A stretch of DNA of 64,000 bases, taken from Clitopilus passeckerianus (taxonomy: Eukaryota; Basidiomycota; Agaricomycetes; Agaricales; Entolomataceae). How positions within the stretch are numbered: the first letter of the stretch is position 1; every line of letters starts with the position of its first letter. The notes below the pieces were generated by a model that made no database searches, was not told the origin of the DNA, and worked only from the letters and a program-made list of their open reading frames with translations. The stretch lies in contig CALYLX010000021.1 in assembly GCA_944990035.1 (NCBI GenBank), positions 150,595 to 214,594 of the forward strand, read 5' to 3'. Made by a program: the position numbers and the translations under genes. Below, one piece after another: positions 45,501-58,441 of this stretch.

Positions 45501-48500
45501 ACAGCACTTTCCACAAGACAGTGAAGGGCCCAGTGCCACAGCTCGCATGCTCCACTGCTTCAACTCCAGCGAACCTTCTCGAGCAATGTCGTTTTCGGAT
45601 CCATGTGCGAGACTGCCAGTGCTTCCGGCGCCACAGGAACGGTGGGCACACCCTTTCAAAGCTTGAATCGTCCCCCAGATCGTGAATTCAAGATAGGTGA
45701 TCAGATCACCGCCTAAACCTGGAATTGAGTTGGATAGCATGGGAGGTCAGGAGGGGGGTCATGCGACGTCGAGATGATCAAATTACGACGAAAGTATTGT
45801 CTCTTATGATCCCCGTCGGTAAAATGAAGCATGACATGGGAGGTCAACTAGAGGCACAGACCATACGGTTCTGCCGCTTATGGTTGATTTAGCCCCTGAA
45901 TGAGTGGGAAATAGACACTCGATGTGTTTTACGGATCAGCGTAGCCTTTAGGAATGCAGAAACGACAAGGTATAGGCCTTACTGGACCCCGTTCGGATGC
46001 GGTATCAGACATCATTGTGAACGGTAGGCAGCTCTGAGTATCAGGTACATGAGAGTCGAAGGGTTCGGGACATGGATAGGTTGCTCGCCTTTATGCAGGC
46101 ATCGAGTTCCAGGGCCGCTATAGTCTTCCTTCTTCATTGCGTAGCATAAGCAGAAGAATCTACAGAGACGGGGCTTAGGCTAGGACGCTGACGGTCCGAA
46201 GTCAGAGAAGACGGATGGTGTAGACCGCCCAGCAACGGAAAATCCAGCTTCTGTAGGCCAAGTCCAAGAGGCGTTTAAGTGGTCACAGTCATGACGGATA
46301 GCAAACGAAGGGTCTCAGAATTCTATACCGAAGAGAACATGGCATCCGCTCCTGTCGTGCTTTCGTTCAATAGAGAACGAGAATACATTAATTTGAAATG
46401 AGAGCACGTCATCTGCTGCAGCAGCTGGCGCATTCTATGAAAGGGTACGTTTCCCAAAGGGGGATCCTCAGGTGGAATAGAGAACCATTTCGAGAATTAA
46501 TAGTCCGCGAACCTGCGATATCGCAAATGAAGTTGCTGACACTGTTCGATGAGGTCAGTTTGCGGAAGAACGACATTAATCCGGTCAACTCAATTTGAAA
46601 TCCAGGCAAAACGTTTACACAACCTCTTTAGAAGAATTAGACCTGCCTCGAATGTCTCGGCGTCATCCTTGTTGGACCCGTTCTCTAGCCTATTTGATTC
46701 AAGCTGTCGAAGCTGAGATCTGAGAGGTCATCAGACCTCCTAAATTTTATTTCCAATGGGAAGATCGTCATCGCCACGCCGTATTGTGAGATAACGGTTC
46801 TAAAGCCTACGATACTGATGATGTCCAGAAAGTGCGTCCGAATGATGAAAAACACTGGGCATCATGGGGCGAGATTAGAAAAACTCGACCAGGCAAGAGG
46901 CCAGGAGATGAATACACGCGGCGCTTCTTCACGACACAACGTAGGTCTGTAGAGTATTTATGAGTCGATATAGATAGTTCTGAGAGTCATGCCAAGAGTT
47001 GAGCGGTGCGAAGCTAGTGCCAAATGCCAAACCCGGTTCTGAAAGGTCAAAAGCTACAAGCAAACGCAAAAAGCTCTTCGGAAGCGAGGTACCTCACGTG
47101 TTGACGGAAATCGGTCCGACCGTCGATAAACCTTGCTGTACGGACCCTTGACTCTTTCATGGGTGGCCCACCCTCCAGGAACGTCATGACCACGGATCTA
47201 AGGTCAACGTCGTATCTACACACGCAGATCTGGGACATCTTCCAAAGGGTGAAGCGTGCATGCGACCCTAATGTTGAACCATTAGTATAGTAGTCCGACA
47301 CGGGCAGCCTTCTTGGGACCTCTCAGGGTATAAGAGCATTTTGAAAGGGAACAGGCCTCAAATCATTGAATTAGAGGTCTAGGTTCAACTGTGTATACTA
47401 GGATGAATTATCGGTACAGGACAACATGATAGATCGTTAATGTAAAACGAACGGTCTAACCTGGTCTCACACTATCTTTGGAAGTTCGGAATATTGTCAC
47501 TAATGGCTCGGCGCAAGCTGATGTAGGATACACGACGTACGTTCCCGCGAACATCTTTGCTTTTGTCGCCAATATGGGATTCAGACTTCGTGTTGATGCA
47601 GCGGTCCACTTTGCTGGGCGAACTGTAAACTCGCAGACTGGTCATACGCCTGGTCGACATGAAGTGGTATAGCGACGGTTCCCGAAACGCAGTGATAACC
47701 TGCCTCACTAAAAGCCATATTGACGACGCACTGGCTTCCGCAGCGTCCGTTCCAAGAACGTAATGCAACAACATTGATCTTTGGTCTTCTACCTCATGGT
47801 CCCACAAGGTGATAAAACCAACGCTCATAAGTGCTCCGAGAGACGTTTTGGGGAGGTCAGAGTGGAGAAGAACATATGCATTTGGAAACGCAGATATGTA
47901 TCCCTGAAAAGGATGTTGGTCAGATCTTGCACCGAGAAGTGATTGAATTATGAAGCAAGATCCGAGCCTTGCAATATCGTGAAGCTTTGTGGAGGCCGCC
48001 TTGAAATTTTGCCCAAGTTGAGTAAGTTACGAAGCAGCCATGAGGAGGAAATGCCAGTAGAGCTTCACCTGCCGATCTCGAGGATACGGAGGAGTCGACA
48101 GACCAGATAGTTGACGCCAATGGTCGCGGTCGTTGGATGAGAGATGCAAATGCGAAGGAAGCAACCACTAGCAGACTGCATAGCCACATTCCGTGGGCTG
48201 AACGAAATGCAAAACAGCAACGGATGCCATCAACGAAATCATAACTTTTCTGTCAGCAACGGGCGTAACATCAACAAGACAATCCCCTCGCCTTTTACTA
48301 GGGGATTCCGTGCTGTTACGCCACTCTAACGTTGCTATTCAATCTTTGGAATTTTCTCTCTCTTGGGAGCCTGACTTTCTTTTATGCTCGCTTTGCATGC
48401 AACGTATACACTCCTTTTCTTCTTTTATTTTTGATGAAACGTCCCCGAAAAAGACCCTACAATCGGCACGCAAGGCGTTTACCTGCCCCGCCAAGTCGGT

Positions 48501-48743
48501 TAGCGTTTTGAGTCAGCTAATAGACCGGCTCCGTCGTATACAAGGGCAAACAACGCCTTTGTTAATTAACCGACACGACGCGCACAAATTTCGACGCGTC
48601 CAGTATCCAGGAGCCGCTCCGGTTATTGCTTTTAGACTCTGACTTTGCTCGAAGCTCTTCGTGACTACAGCAGCAAGGTCTTGTTGCGAAGCAGAGCCCA
48701 TACTCTTTGCCAGTTGTGATCATTCCTGTGACACAGCGCCAAC
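42548..48743. other. 6.2 kb gene-poor region
   Basis: No open frame above about 135 codons, and none with recognisable domains or in-frame exon chains. I looked for reverse transcriptase, integrase, transposase, terminal repeats and polyA-like ends and saw none readable. A 3' UTR-like AT-rich tail follows the 41744 gene. The stretch just before 48744 is probably the RAD7 promoter. Confidence 0.45.
48593..48600 (+). promoter_or_regulatory. Possible MluI cell-cycle box upstream of RAD7
   Basis: GACGCGTC palindrome about 145 bp before the RAD7 start codon. ACGCGT is the MBF-binding core in yeasts, and repair and replication genes are typical targets. The core hexamer occurs by chance several times in 64 kb, so this is suggestive only. 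Confidence 0.3.
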
Positions 48744-50986
48744 ATGAGCCGAAACAACGTTCGTGGCCCAGCGTCTGCGTTGACTGAGTTCTTGAGGGTA
48801 CGTTCATTTCCTGCTGGGGCCTCGAAACCTTTCTTAATTTATTTTTGGTAGTCTCAAGGTATCACCCCGACGACCGTTGCTCGTCGTGCTGCCACTAGGC
48901 AGAATGGGGACCAGGACCAACCTGTTGCAGGTCCGAGTCGAACCGGAGAACAGGACGAAGATGTCCACATGGAGGGTGAAGATGAGGAACAGAGCTCGCA
49001 TAGACGAAGGCGTACCCGCGCTTCTGCGAACGTGAGTTGGTTCTTGGTTCATCGCGTCATAACGAACTGTTGCTGACCTTTGCCCCAGGGTGCTTCCGGA
49101 TACAACTCTGACAACCTGGACGACGAAGCAGACGAACAAGAACAAGAAGAAACAGAAGCTACACCTGCAAAAAAGCGCAAGCTTACTAAAGCGGCTGAAG
49201 CTAAGCTCAAAGCTAAGGAGAAGGAAAAGGCGAAGAAGAAAGCCAAAGGCAAGAAAGGCGGCGACGACGACGAAGAGGAAGAAGATGCTTACAATGCACT
49301 CTCCAAGATGTGGTCTGGGGGAGGTGCGAAGCCTCCTGTCGGGAGCTTTGAAGATTGCGCCAAGTGCGGGAAACAGTTCACTGTTGTGGGTCCCTTGCAT
49401 TCGCTTTCGCCCAGCATGAACCTAAAAAATATCTGCAGACGAAGTACACCATGGCTTGCATACCAGGGCCTGGCTTCCTGTGCCACCCATGCGCGAAAGC
49501 ATCCGGCTCAGACCCATTCAAGAAACCTGCTGCTCCAAAGAGAAAGAAGGCACCCGCAGACAAGCGAAACATCGTCAATTTCGAGGAGAAACGCTTCCCC
49601 ACTCTGGTGTCCATGTGCATTCAGGTTTGTCTTCTTTTCACCCTGCGAAAAGGACGGTCGAAACTGACATCACCCACTGCAGCTAATTACCAAGCACATC
49701 GACGACATAGAAGCATTTGGAGATATAGGAACCGTGAATATGGATGCCATTAGCAAAGCATTGTCAAAGACGAGAGCACTGTATGTCCGGAGCTTGCTTT
49801 CGCTGAATATTCTGACTAACAATGGCATCAGGAACCCTCAGAATGCGCCGCTATTCTACAACGCAGAGAACACAGCACTCGCATTCTACGACGCGACTAG
49901 TAAGCTTATCTCTCACTCACGTTCGGCTCCTAGCCCATCTAACAACGTTACCTCCAGACCTGGACTCATCCGCATTCGAGTCCCTCATCTACCTCAACCC
50001 CAACCTAACCACCCTCCGCCTCGACTTCTGCGGCCAAATCAACGACAAAGCCATGGACATCTTTACCTCCTCCCTCCCCGCTCTGACCTCCATCGAGCTC
50101 CTAGGTCCCTTCCTCGTCCGTGTACCGGCCTGGCACGCCTTCCTTACTGCCCACCCTAACCTTACAACCTTCCGCATCACCCAAAGCCCTCGCTTCGACC
50201 TCTCCTGCATGGAGACTCTCGCAAACAGCTGCGGGCCTAGCTTGACGTCCCTACGCCTCAAAGAAGTCGGGAAGCTGAACGACGAGTTCCTGCCTCTTAT
50301 CGGGACGAAATTCCCTACCCTCGAAGAACTGGACATTTCTGACCCCATGGAATCATGCGGCCAGCCTGCGCTCATACAGCTCCTGGAGGATGTTGGCTCG
50401 CAGCTCAAGCTGCTGGACGTGAGCAACCACACCCTCATCACCGACGACTTCCTCGAACGTGGAATCAAGCCCAACACCAGCCACCTCGAAAGGCTCTCGC
50501 TCTCTCATCTCCCAGAGCTCACAGACAAAGGCGTCGGTGCCTTCTTCAAGGAGTGGTCCAACCAGCCTCTTATCTCGCTCACCATGGCCCGTAACCCCGA
50601 GCTGAGGAGCGAAGCACTCATGGGTATCCTCAAGCACTCCGGGAAGAAGCTCGAAAATTTGGATATCAATGGGTGGAAAGAGGTCGACGAGAAGTCGCTG
50701 CATCTCGCTGGGAAACTTGCGCCCGAGCTGCAGAGGATCAACGTAGGATGGTGTAGGGAGGTGGACGATTTCGTCGTCAAGGATTGGCTGCAGGGCGATG
50801 GCAGGGCAATTGGTGGCTGTATGAAGTTGAAGGAGGTGAAGATTTGGGGGTGTAACAAGATTACGACGAATTGTCCGAAGAAGGTTCGTATTTGCATCTA
50901 TCTCTGCTCTCGATTGCTTGGCTGACGGTGGTCTCCTTTAGCCTGGTGTAAGCATCATCGGTGTAGAATCGCAGGGTTCGTCGTAA
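48744..50986 (+). CDS. RAD7: RAD7-type nucleotide excision repair protein (LRR)
   Basis: Homologue of Rad7/Rhp7, the leucine-rich-repeat subunit that acts with Rad16 in global-genome nucleotide excision repair. Eight exons (48744-48797, 48852-49031, 49089-49385, 49439-49624, 49683-49780, 49832-49899, 49958-50883, 50942-50986) close in frame at 617 residues. The N-terminus NNVRGPASALTEFLR is a family signature. It is followed by ITPTTVARRA, a Lys-rich acidic linker, then a zinc-binding region with CAKCG and FLCHPC (residues about 170-200). The C-terminal two-thirds is LRR: LIYLNPNLTTLRLDFCGQIN, FPTLEELDIS, LKLLDVSNHTLITDDFL, KKLENLDINGWKEVDEKSLH and LQRINVGWCREVDDFVV. It converges with Argonaute, with about 330 bp between the stops. 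Confidence 0.92.
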
Positions 50987-51318
50987 AGCATATCAACAAC
51001 CAACTTCGCTATGTCGCAACCGGACTTGCATTTCTTCATTTCAAGAAAGGCTGCCCACTCAGAAGCTCTGTCATACAAGTTCCCTCGTAGCTTCTCGTCA
51101 AATCTTACTATGGATCTTCATGAATGGGGTGTATATAGATTCAATTTGTCAACGAAAAATAGTGTTAGGTATAGAGGCTGATCAAGAAATGTGGTAGTTG
51201 TAGTATTTGTTAAGCGGGTTCAAAGCGACGTGATAGCATTTCAATAGCAGAAAACAATGAAAAGGCCAAAAGGGTATTAGAGTGCAATCATTTTGAATCC
51301 ATCCTGGCAGGTGTCCGT
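50987..51318. other. Convergent 3' gap between RAD7 and Argonaute
   Basis: About 330 bp, AT-rich, no open frame of interest. Holds the 3' ends of both transcripts. Confidence 0.5.
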
Positions 51319-54300
51319 TTACTGTAATTGCAATGAGTGGAGTGCAAATAGGAATGAATATATGTATGTAATCTCACCGAAAAATACATGAGTTTCTCCT
51401 GATTGACATGTAGAGGTTTGAAGTTATTGACGAATGCGTCAAGGTTTCCTGAGTCTGTTTGGGTAGCCGTCTCGGACAAATGAAGGTTACTGTCGGGGTC
51501 GTAATGGTTCTTCGCCCGGGCACAGACAATGTCGGCATCTAATTGGGCATGTCATGAGAATCAATATACATAACATGAAGAAGCAACGAACAATAGACAG
51601 GGGCTGGGATGGACACCGAGCGCGTTGCTCTAGCGTAGACATGGCAAAGCATGAACGAGAGGGCTTGCATACTATCGGCACTAGTGGCGAGCATTGCATC
51701 AGTAAGACGGTTGGGTATGTAGAGATTTCAATAAACTTACTCGAACTTGCTGTCCTAAACGACGAATGGATGCCAAATCAGATTCCTGGCTGAATGAATG
51801 AAAAGAGAATGCCTTACATCGTAAAGGACCTGTCGAGAAGAATTTAGCAACCGTACTAGAGGATCAGCAGAACAACTTACCGAGTAATGCGCTGGCCTGC
51901 TTGTCCCGATGAGACCTCCATGAGATTGCAGATAGAAGTCAAATTCAGTGGGGTGGCCGATGTCCTTATCAACCACCGTGCCTGCTGGGCAATTCTCACT
52001 TCTATCGGCATCCCGTGGGTTCTGGCAATTGAAGCTATCGACATCAAGTCAGCGGTTGTTGACAGAAATGATATCTTGGAAGGTCACTTACCGGATATGA
52101 TGCCTCTTGCCAACGACGATCAGTGTAATCTTCGGATTGATGCCGAGTTCACTGCAAGCCTCTGCAAATTTCCATCCCTTGAGCATGGCTTCGAAACACT
52201 ACTATACAAGAATGACTCACCCTTGATGAGCGGTAATTCTACGCAGCTTGTCAGCAATTGAGCGGGAACAACATATAGGAAAGGAACACACCATCTTCAA
52301 GCACTTGCTGGAATTGCCCTTCTGAGACACCGTCTGATTACAGTGCTCAGCAAACATCCAACGAAGAACTAGAAATGAACATACCGCGGTAGAATATAAG
52401 CCGTGTGGGTTTGAAGTTCGCAGCCTTCTCCGCCATTTTGCGGTACCCAATGTGCAAGTTCAAGATATGCTACAGAGAATATAAGAAAAAGACACTACTA
52501 TTGCAATCATGACATACCTTGCACATATCTTTGAGATCGGCGATAAGCTCGACCCGCCCTTTTTGAACCTTGGTCGTCGCCACGTATTTCGCACAGTTGG
52601 CGTCCACACTACCAACAAGTCCTGTGAAAGAAGGACGGTCTTCCGCACCCGGTGCTGGGTGCTGGACGTCGGCACCTGCATAAAAGTCAGTACTGCTGCA
52701 TAAATAATGTTTTTGTGACTTACCCATGACAATGGTTGGGTGGTGTGGGTCGGTCAACAAGGCTGCTGAGGCGGGATCCGGGATAGAGTTGATCCCTCCT
52801 AGCTTGACATTGATCCTGCAATCCGCCATAACACTGAGTTCGCATAAGCTGTGAATGGCGGAGGAGTACGTACTTGAGGCAGACATTAGCCCAGTATTGG
52901 GGCTTCGCGTTACGGCACTTGTTGCTCTTGAGGCATTGCGTAGCGACACCCATCTGTAGTCCCGGCATCAGCAATGTTCTAGCGTTCAGAAACCGAGCAT
53001 ACCTTAGTATCGCCAAAGCTATTCACCGAAATGAGTAATTGCAAGTCTAAAGGCGAGCCCGACTTACTTCTTCACAGCCGTATAAATGTCGTTCCCCGCA
53101 TCACCTGGGAGAACAACAACCATGAGCCTGGGTGGGTTCTTGTTTTTCTGGGCACATTGAACGCCGATTGCACGTAATTGCTGGGGGAGATGTCAATGGG
53201 TGCGACCAAACGCAGTTAGAAGGTGGGCTCACCTCGCTAATACGCCCTTGACCGTTCTCGTAACGAATGATAGGGTTCTGTTCTTTGACGTCCATACCTA
53301 AGTCGAAGTTAGGACGGGAAGAAACGACTGAATGTTGGAGGTACAGACCAACAACCCTGCATGCTGCCATGAGTCCTTTCACCATCCCCTCAGCCGCGTC
53401 TCGCGGGAAAAAGCGTTCGCCGTCGTAGATGACAACAACCCAGGTGTCGATGCTCATGGGTTTCCAGAAGCGCTTGTCGATCCTGGATGGTGCGATAAGT
53501 AATTATTTGAAACCAAGTATGAATTGACGTACATATTCCAGCTTCCGTCTCTTGGTTTCTGGCGGGGGTGTCAGTACATGAAGCTGAAAAGCGGCGACGA
53601 AGACGAACGATCGTTGGCTGTTTGCTCTGAGGTCCATATTTGAGGACGGGTGGCTCGAGCACGCGCCCTGTAATAGGGAGCAGACCTTCGTCTGTCTTGA
53701 TATTCAATCCGAAGCTCCGAACGTAGTCGGATTGCCCGTACGACAGAACCTTTTGAACAATGCTATCAGTATCGCGTTGAAAGATCAGATCACAATCAAA
53801 GACGCACATCGCGGCCAGCTAAAATGCTCCCGAATCGTTGGGGTGGCTTCATGGTTGAGAACTTGACGACTTCGTCAGTCTTGTTCTGAGGGATCTGTCG
53901 GCGCATGATTTGGCCAGCAGGTACATTACAGAGCTCCAAGGGTAGAAGAGCGCCGGTGCCAACCTGACGATGCCAAAATCAGTTTGTAGTCGCAGGGAAT
54001 ACTAGTAGTAAGAACACATACCTCAACACAGAGGCACTGGGGGAACTGAAGGTGGCGGTTGGCATGTTGGTGGAAGTATTGTGCGACGGACATCCGACCG
54101 TGCCCGTTCATGTCGAAAAACATTTCATTCGCTCCCTTCTGCGAGAGACGTTTGATGACTCTTGGGGTCGGTGCACGATTTCCGTTGGTATGAGGGGTGA
54201 CGATGCGCATCCCGGCCAGGAATTTCTGCAAGCGTACGCGCTCACGGTCGGGGATCTTTCCACTGAGAATCTGACCGGGATTTTGACCGGGACGGTTGAA

Positions 54301-55447
54301 GAAGTCAAGACAAAGATTGATGAGCATTCCTGGTTTGTACATCATGCCAGTGGATATGTCGACGTTGATCAGGAGGCGCCCAATCGATGGCCTGACAGAC
54401 TGGAAATAACCGCGCCAGAGGACGATGCCGCCACCAATATCTCTCGTCTCACGATCGGTAAAGAACGAGCGTGAGTTGAAGGGATATTTCTTGTTGGGAT
54501 CCATGCGGATGACGACATTCAAGGCCTATTGAAAAGACATCAAGATCCCGTCGCGACGTGGATTTGGGGGCTTACTTGGAGTGAAGTCAAAACTTGGTTG
54601 TCCTGAGATTGTTGCCCGTTGACAAACTGTCGAAGAATTCTACGCACGAAAATTGAGACCAGAAACATTGAAATGTAAACGAAGAACTTGCTCAGGATTA
54701 ATCTCCGCAACCTTTGTCACCTTAATCTTGTAGATCTTAGGCGGTCGTTGGTTTGCACCCCCATTCCCGTTCGAGGTGAGCGAAACGTCGAACTGTGTGA
54801 AACCTATTGAGCGCCGGCTTTTTCAGAGATGACAGAGGTAGCCAAACCTCTCGAGATTCAGCAGGGCCAAGACGAAGATCGTGCGAGGCGAACATGTTCT
54901 TTCGTCCGTCATAGACGGCTTGTGGTTCAAAGATGTCCGGTGCGACATCGTTCTGCAACTTCTCCACGAGGCAGAGATTCAACCTTGCAGGAAGTGTCGA
55001 CGGAATGATAGCTACACTTCCAAATTAATTGACCATACGTCTCAGACAAACTCAGTCAACATACCAACTGGGTTGGTCAATCAGCAATTTAGAAGCAACT
55101 AAACTCGACGATCTCACCATCATAATGCCGTATAATGACATCCGGAATCTCAGCTACGAAGCTGTTCGTGATCAGGGCAATTTGCCTGCCTGATTTACCA
55201 AAACCTGGCCGTTTTACACCAACAGTTTGGACGTGTGCTTCAAGGAATATTCGACAATCTCGTTCATGGAATCACTTATGACTGAATTAGACTCACCACC
55301 AATGCTAGGGAGGCCAGTACCGCCACCCGCAAACGCTCCAGCGCCAGCGCCTCGTCCTCGTCCAGGGCCGCCACCACCACGGGGACCTCCCCGGGGTGCG
55401 CCTCTGTGAGAACCTCGGCCTGATCCTGGAGCGGTTCTGGGTGGCAT
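51319..55447 (-). CDS. Argonaute (QDE2-type) small-RNA-guided protein
   Basis: Core RNA-silencing protein that binds small RNAs and can cut complementary RNA. More than 20 exons join in frame to roughly 900 residues, from the ATG at 55447 to a TAA placed in a final tiny exon at 51319-51321. The N-terminus is a Gly/Arg-rich RGG region (residues 3-45). The N domain begins [20 protein letters not shown]. Then come a DUF1785-like linker ([20 protein letters not shown]), PAZ ([20 protein letters not shown] and the Q-F-P-LCVEV end), Mid ([31 protein letters not shown]) and PIWI. The PIWI catalytic set reads Asp in GADVQHP, Glu in [10 protein letters not shown], Asp in [11 protein letters not shown], and Asp (not His) in [14 protein letters not shown], a DEDD tetrad expected to be active. 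It ends in LMYFS. No Dicer or RdRP gene is nearby. Confidence 0.95.
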
Positions 55448-56372
55448 GTCTGAACTTTCAGCAAAGGGTTTGATGTGGGTATGGGGAAACCAGGACGACT
55501 TTTCCTTCGCCGCTTTATACCGAAAAGCCTCGTGTCAAATCGTGGGAAATGTGATTTACCAACACTGCCACCTTGACGCCCACTTGCACCCACATGGACG
55601 CCCCGGATCTGTGATGCGGACACAGGCACGTTCAATTTCAGAACCTCCTCCCCGCATGAGCGTTGGCAGGTTTGTTTTGGCTAATTCTTTGAGGTCCAGT
55701 ACATGCGTAGCCGTCCTTTATACGACTACCGTAAACTAACGGGCTGAGAAAGAGAGAGAAATATCTGGACGCTCAACACGTCGACTGGTCAGTTGACCCT
55801 GGAGTTGTCATTTAAAGTTCTTCCATCATCTTTTTAGTATCAGAACATACCAGAATCTTTTCACAGCTCTTCCGCAGCTATCCAATGACAGCACGTAACG
55901 GGGTACAAACCTTGCGTCGCGTGGGGTAGTTCATTCAAATGTGATTGTATCAAAGATACGACTGAACTTCCGCTCGTTTGCGCTTCTCATGAACGTCAAT
56001 ATCTCCAGTCCAGCCCCACCAGGAGCTTATGAGTCCCAGGGACGATGATGCATCATAGGAGCGGAGACTCCAGCTCCCTCGATATTTGGTAGAGGTGCCC
56101 AACCAAGAGTCCCAGCGTCCTTCACACTCGATCAAGCTTGGACAATAAGGCAGACAGATTAACCTTCGTTGCATCCCATTATAGCAAACATTCATGTATC
56201 ACGAGGTAAGAACATATCATTTGCTTAAGGCGGCCTAGAGATTTCCCAGTTCTGGGAGGCATGAGGCAAAGAATGAGTTGATGACATTCCTTTACGGACC
56301 GCTGTGTCCCGTACTGTGCGGAAAGATGAGCAACACGAAGATAGGACAATTGGTCACCAAGCGCACCTCCGT
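55448..56372. other. Gap between Argonaute and the F-box-like gene
   Basis: About 0.9 kb, the upstream region of Argonaute and the 3' side of the F-box-like gene. Small frames such as 55446-55739 (plus) and 56179-56376 (minus) show no family pattern. Confidence 0.45.
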
Positions 56373-58441
56373 TCACTTCGCAGAGCTCGCCTGTAATCGT
56401 ATGAGGAGTTTCTTCAAACGCTCCATTTCCTCCAGTGGAGAGTCCCGAGTACAGATACCGTCTAGGTGTGAGTAGGAGGAAACAACAGGTATCTGAAAGA
56501 AACGAGGCACGGCATCGACGGCAAGGCTACGAGGATCATCGTACATGGCCCATGAAAGAGTAACGCTCTCAAGCGCTTCGGAATGAGGAAGGCAGTTCCG
56601 TTCCCAGACTGCATTCCCAACACCGACGTGGGAGACATTGGGATTTGCTTTGAAGACGGCTACAACATCTCGGAGAGTTGCGAGATTCTTGGTTGGTGAT
56701 GCCAAAATCTACGTCTCCTGCGTACCCGGCCTTGGTTGTAAAGATGAGCGTCCTTGAGCTTGGGGAAACGAGACAAATGCTTGAGGACGGTGGCTGAAAT
56801 CGTCTAGATGAATGGAAACCAATATTAACGGGATACTTGCGCAAGAATAATTGCAGACGTACCGTATCTCTATCTGCCAAGTCCCATAAGTAGTGAAACC
56901 CGAACTGTTCTAGTTTCTCCGGAGAGCAACAGCCCAGAATCAGTCCGATCTCCGTCTCCGTCATCGCACCAAAACCAACGCGAAGACTGTGCAACCGCTC
57001 GAAAAGGCAACGAAGAGCCAAAACCCATTCCTCCTTTCGTTGGTTCTCCGCAGCATCATTATCTGGTTGAAAGAGCTCCTGAACCGTGTAGAATTCGGTG
57101 TCTGCCCCGGACTGGGGTTTCGGCATAGAAAGGATCTGCTCGTTGACCCATAGATGCGTCAAGCCTGGCAGACTTCCCGACTGGATTTGTGACAAGAATT
57201 GAGGGACAAAGCCCAAAAAGCATCGCGGCTTCTCCGAGGTGTCGTTTCGACCTTTCTTCCTTTTTTTTGATTTTTTTCATCGGGCCAATACCAGCGATGG
57301 AGCGTGTCGAAGTCCCAATTTTGGTCATCAATCTCGAGTTTCCAAAGCTTGGAAAACCGATCGGCTGGTAGGTGGGCGAAGGCGTGAATATCGCGATGAA
57401 ATGATCCATCCTCATCAGAGAAACTGAACCCACAGCATCAGTCCTCGGGTATGGGTGGTAGGATCCTACTAGAAATGCGTACCATTTTTGAACTGTGATG
57501 CTAAGCTCTTCAACAGTTTCCCATCTTGTAAATTCCATTATTCCTGGTGCCTCTAATCCAAGCAGGTGGTCCAAGACTCTCAGCTTGACGTTCCTCAGAG
57601 CCGGAAACCCGAGATCCGTGAAGGAAGCCTCTTCCTCGTCGTCCACCCCGTCATCCAACCCGTCTGCAGCCCATGAGCCTTGAGTCAAATCTAGATAGAT
57701 ACGACGCAAGCTGTTCATCTTTGAAAACTGGTCGCTACAATTTTCAAACAGTTTCCAGGTCCCGAGCTGAACGCGCTCTAGATGTAGATATGAGATGTTG
57801 CTCCCGAACCTCGTCAAGAAAGCCTTGAAATCGAGTTCACTACGATTATTATGGATCAATAAAACAACGTATGAGACTAAAAAGTAAAATGCTTACTCCC
57901 AAGACCATTCGTCATCATAATCCCCTGGTATCTCGCAGTCGGCTTTAACAGCTTCCAAGTTACTAAGGCAGTTCTTCAGTTCCTTCAAAGCTTTGAACCC
58001 CGGTCGCAGTTCGCTTTCACAGTTGAGGGTGACGAGACTCTTGGTCTTTTTGAGCAGCGATATGAGGTGTGTACGCAAAGTGCTGCGCTCTTCCGTCCCT
58101 GAGTACGAATCGAATATGGGCACTCCCTCTTCGCCCTGAAACAGTGTCAAATACCGGATTGCCTCCGTGAATCTTTGAACGGCAGCTGACTCCGATTCTG
58201 TGAAACCACCTGATCCAAGAAGACGTTTAAGCACGGCCTTTGTCTCTAAGGCATCCGCGGAAGACTCGCACGTCAGTGGCTGGGTGGAAAGGAAAACGGG
58301 GAAGTCGGCAATGCGTTTGACTGTGGGCCAAAAGTAGGCGTGATTTGAAGGGAGAGCGTCCACAATGGAATAGAGGACTTTGATGTCCCATATATGAGAT
58401 AGAACGTTGGTGAAGACGTCGAGACTCAATTTAGTCGCCAT
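56373..58441 (-). CDS. F-box-like / LRR-like agaricomycete protein, frame-broken
   Basis: Start at the ATG at 58441, where MATKLSLDVFTNVLSHIWDI resembles a degenerate F-box; such proteins usually serve as SCF substrate receptors. Exon 1 (57898-58441) joins exon 2 at 57839 in phase 2. The next join, at a GTTCAG acceptor near 57425, leads into CFSDEDGSFHRDIHAFAHLP and WKLEIDDQNWDFDTLHRWYW. Leucine-spaced blocks (ISYLHLERVQLGTWKLFENC, LRRIYLDLTQGSW, LPGLTHLWVNEQ, LHSLRVGFGAMTETEIGLIL, LSRFPKLKDAHLYNQGR) fit an LRR-like solenoid. There are two defects. The frame changes by one base at the paired A-runs (57261-57277 on the plus strand). A 17-bp GT...AG segment at 56709-56725 is far too short to splice but is needed to keep frame. 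It is either a pseudogene or shows consensus errors. Same-strand neighbour of Argonaute. Confidence 0.6.

Noticed and set aside
42548..48743. Transposon, reverse transcriptase or CRISPR-like repeats
   Set aside because: No terminal repeats, catalytic motifs or regularly spaced repeats could be read. CRISPR is not expected in a fungal nuclear genome.
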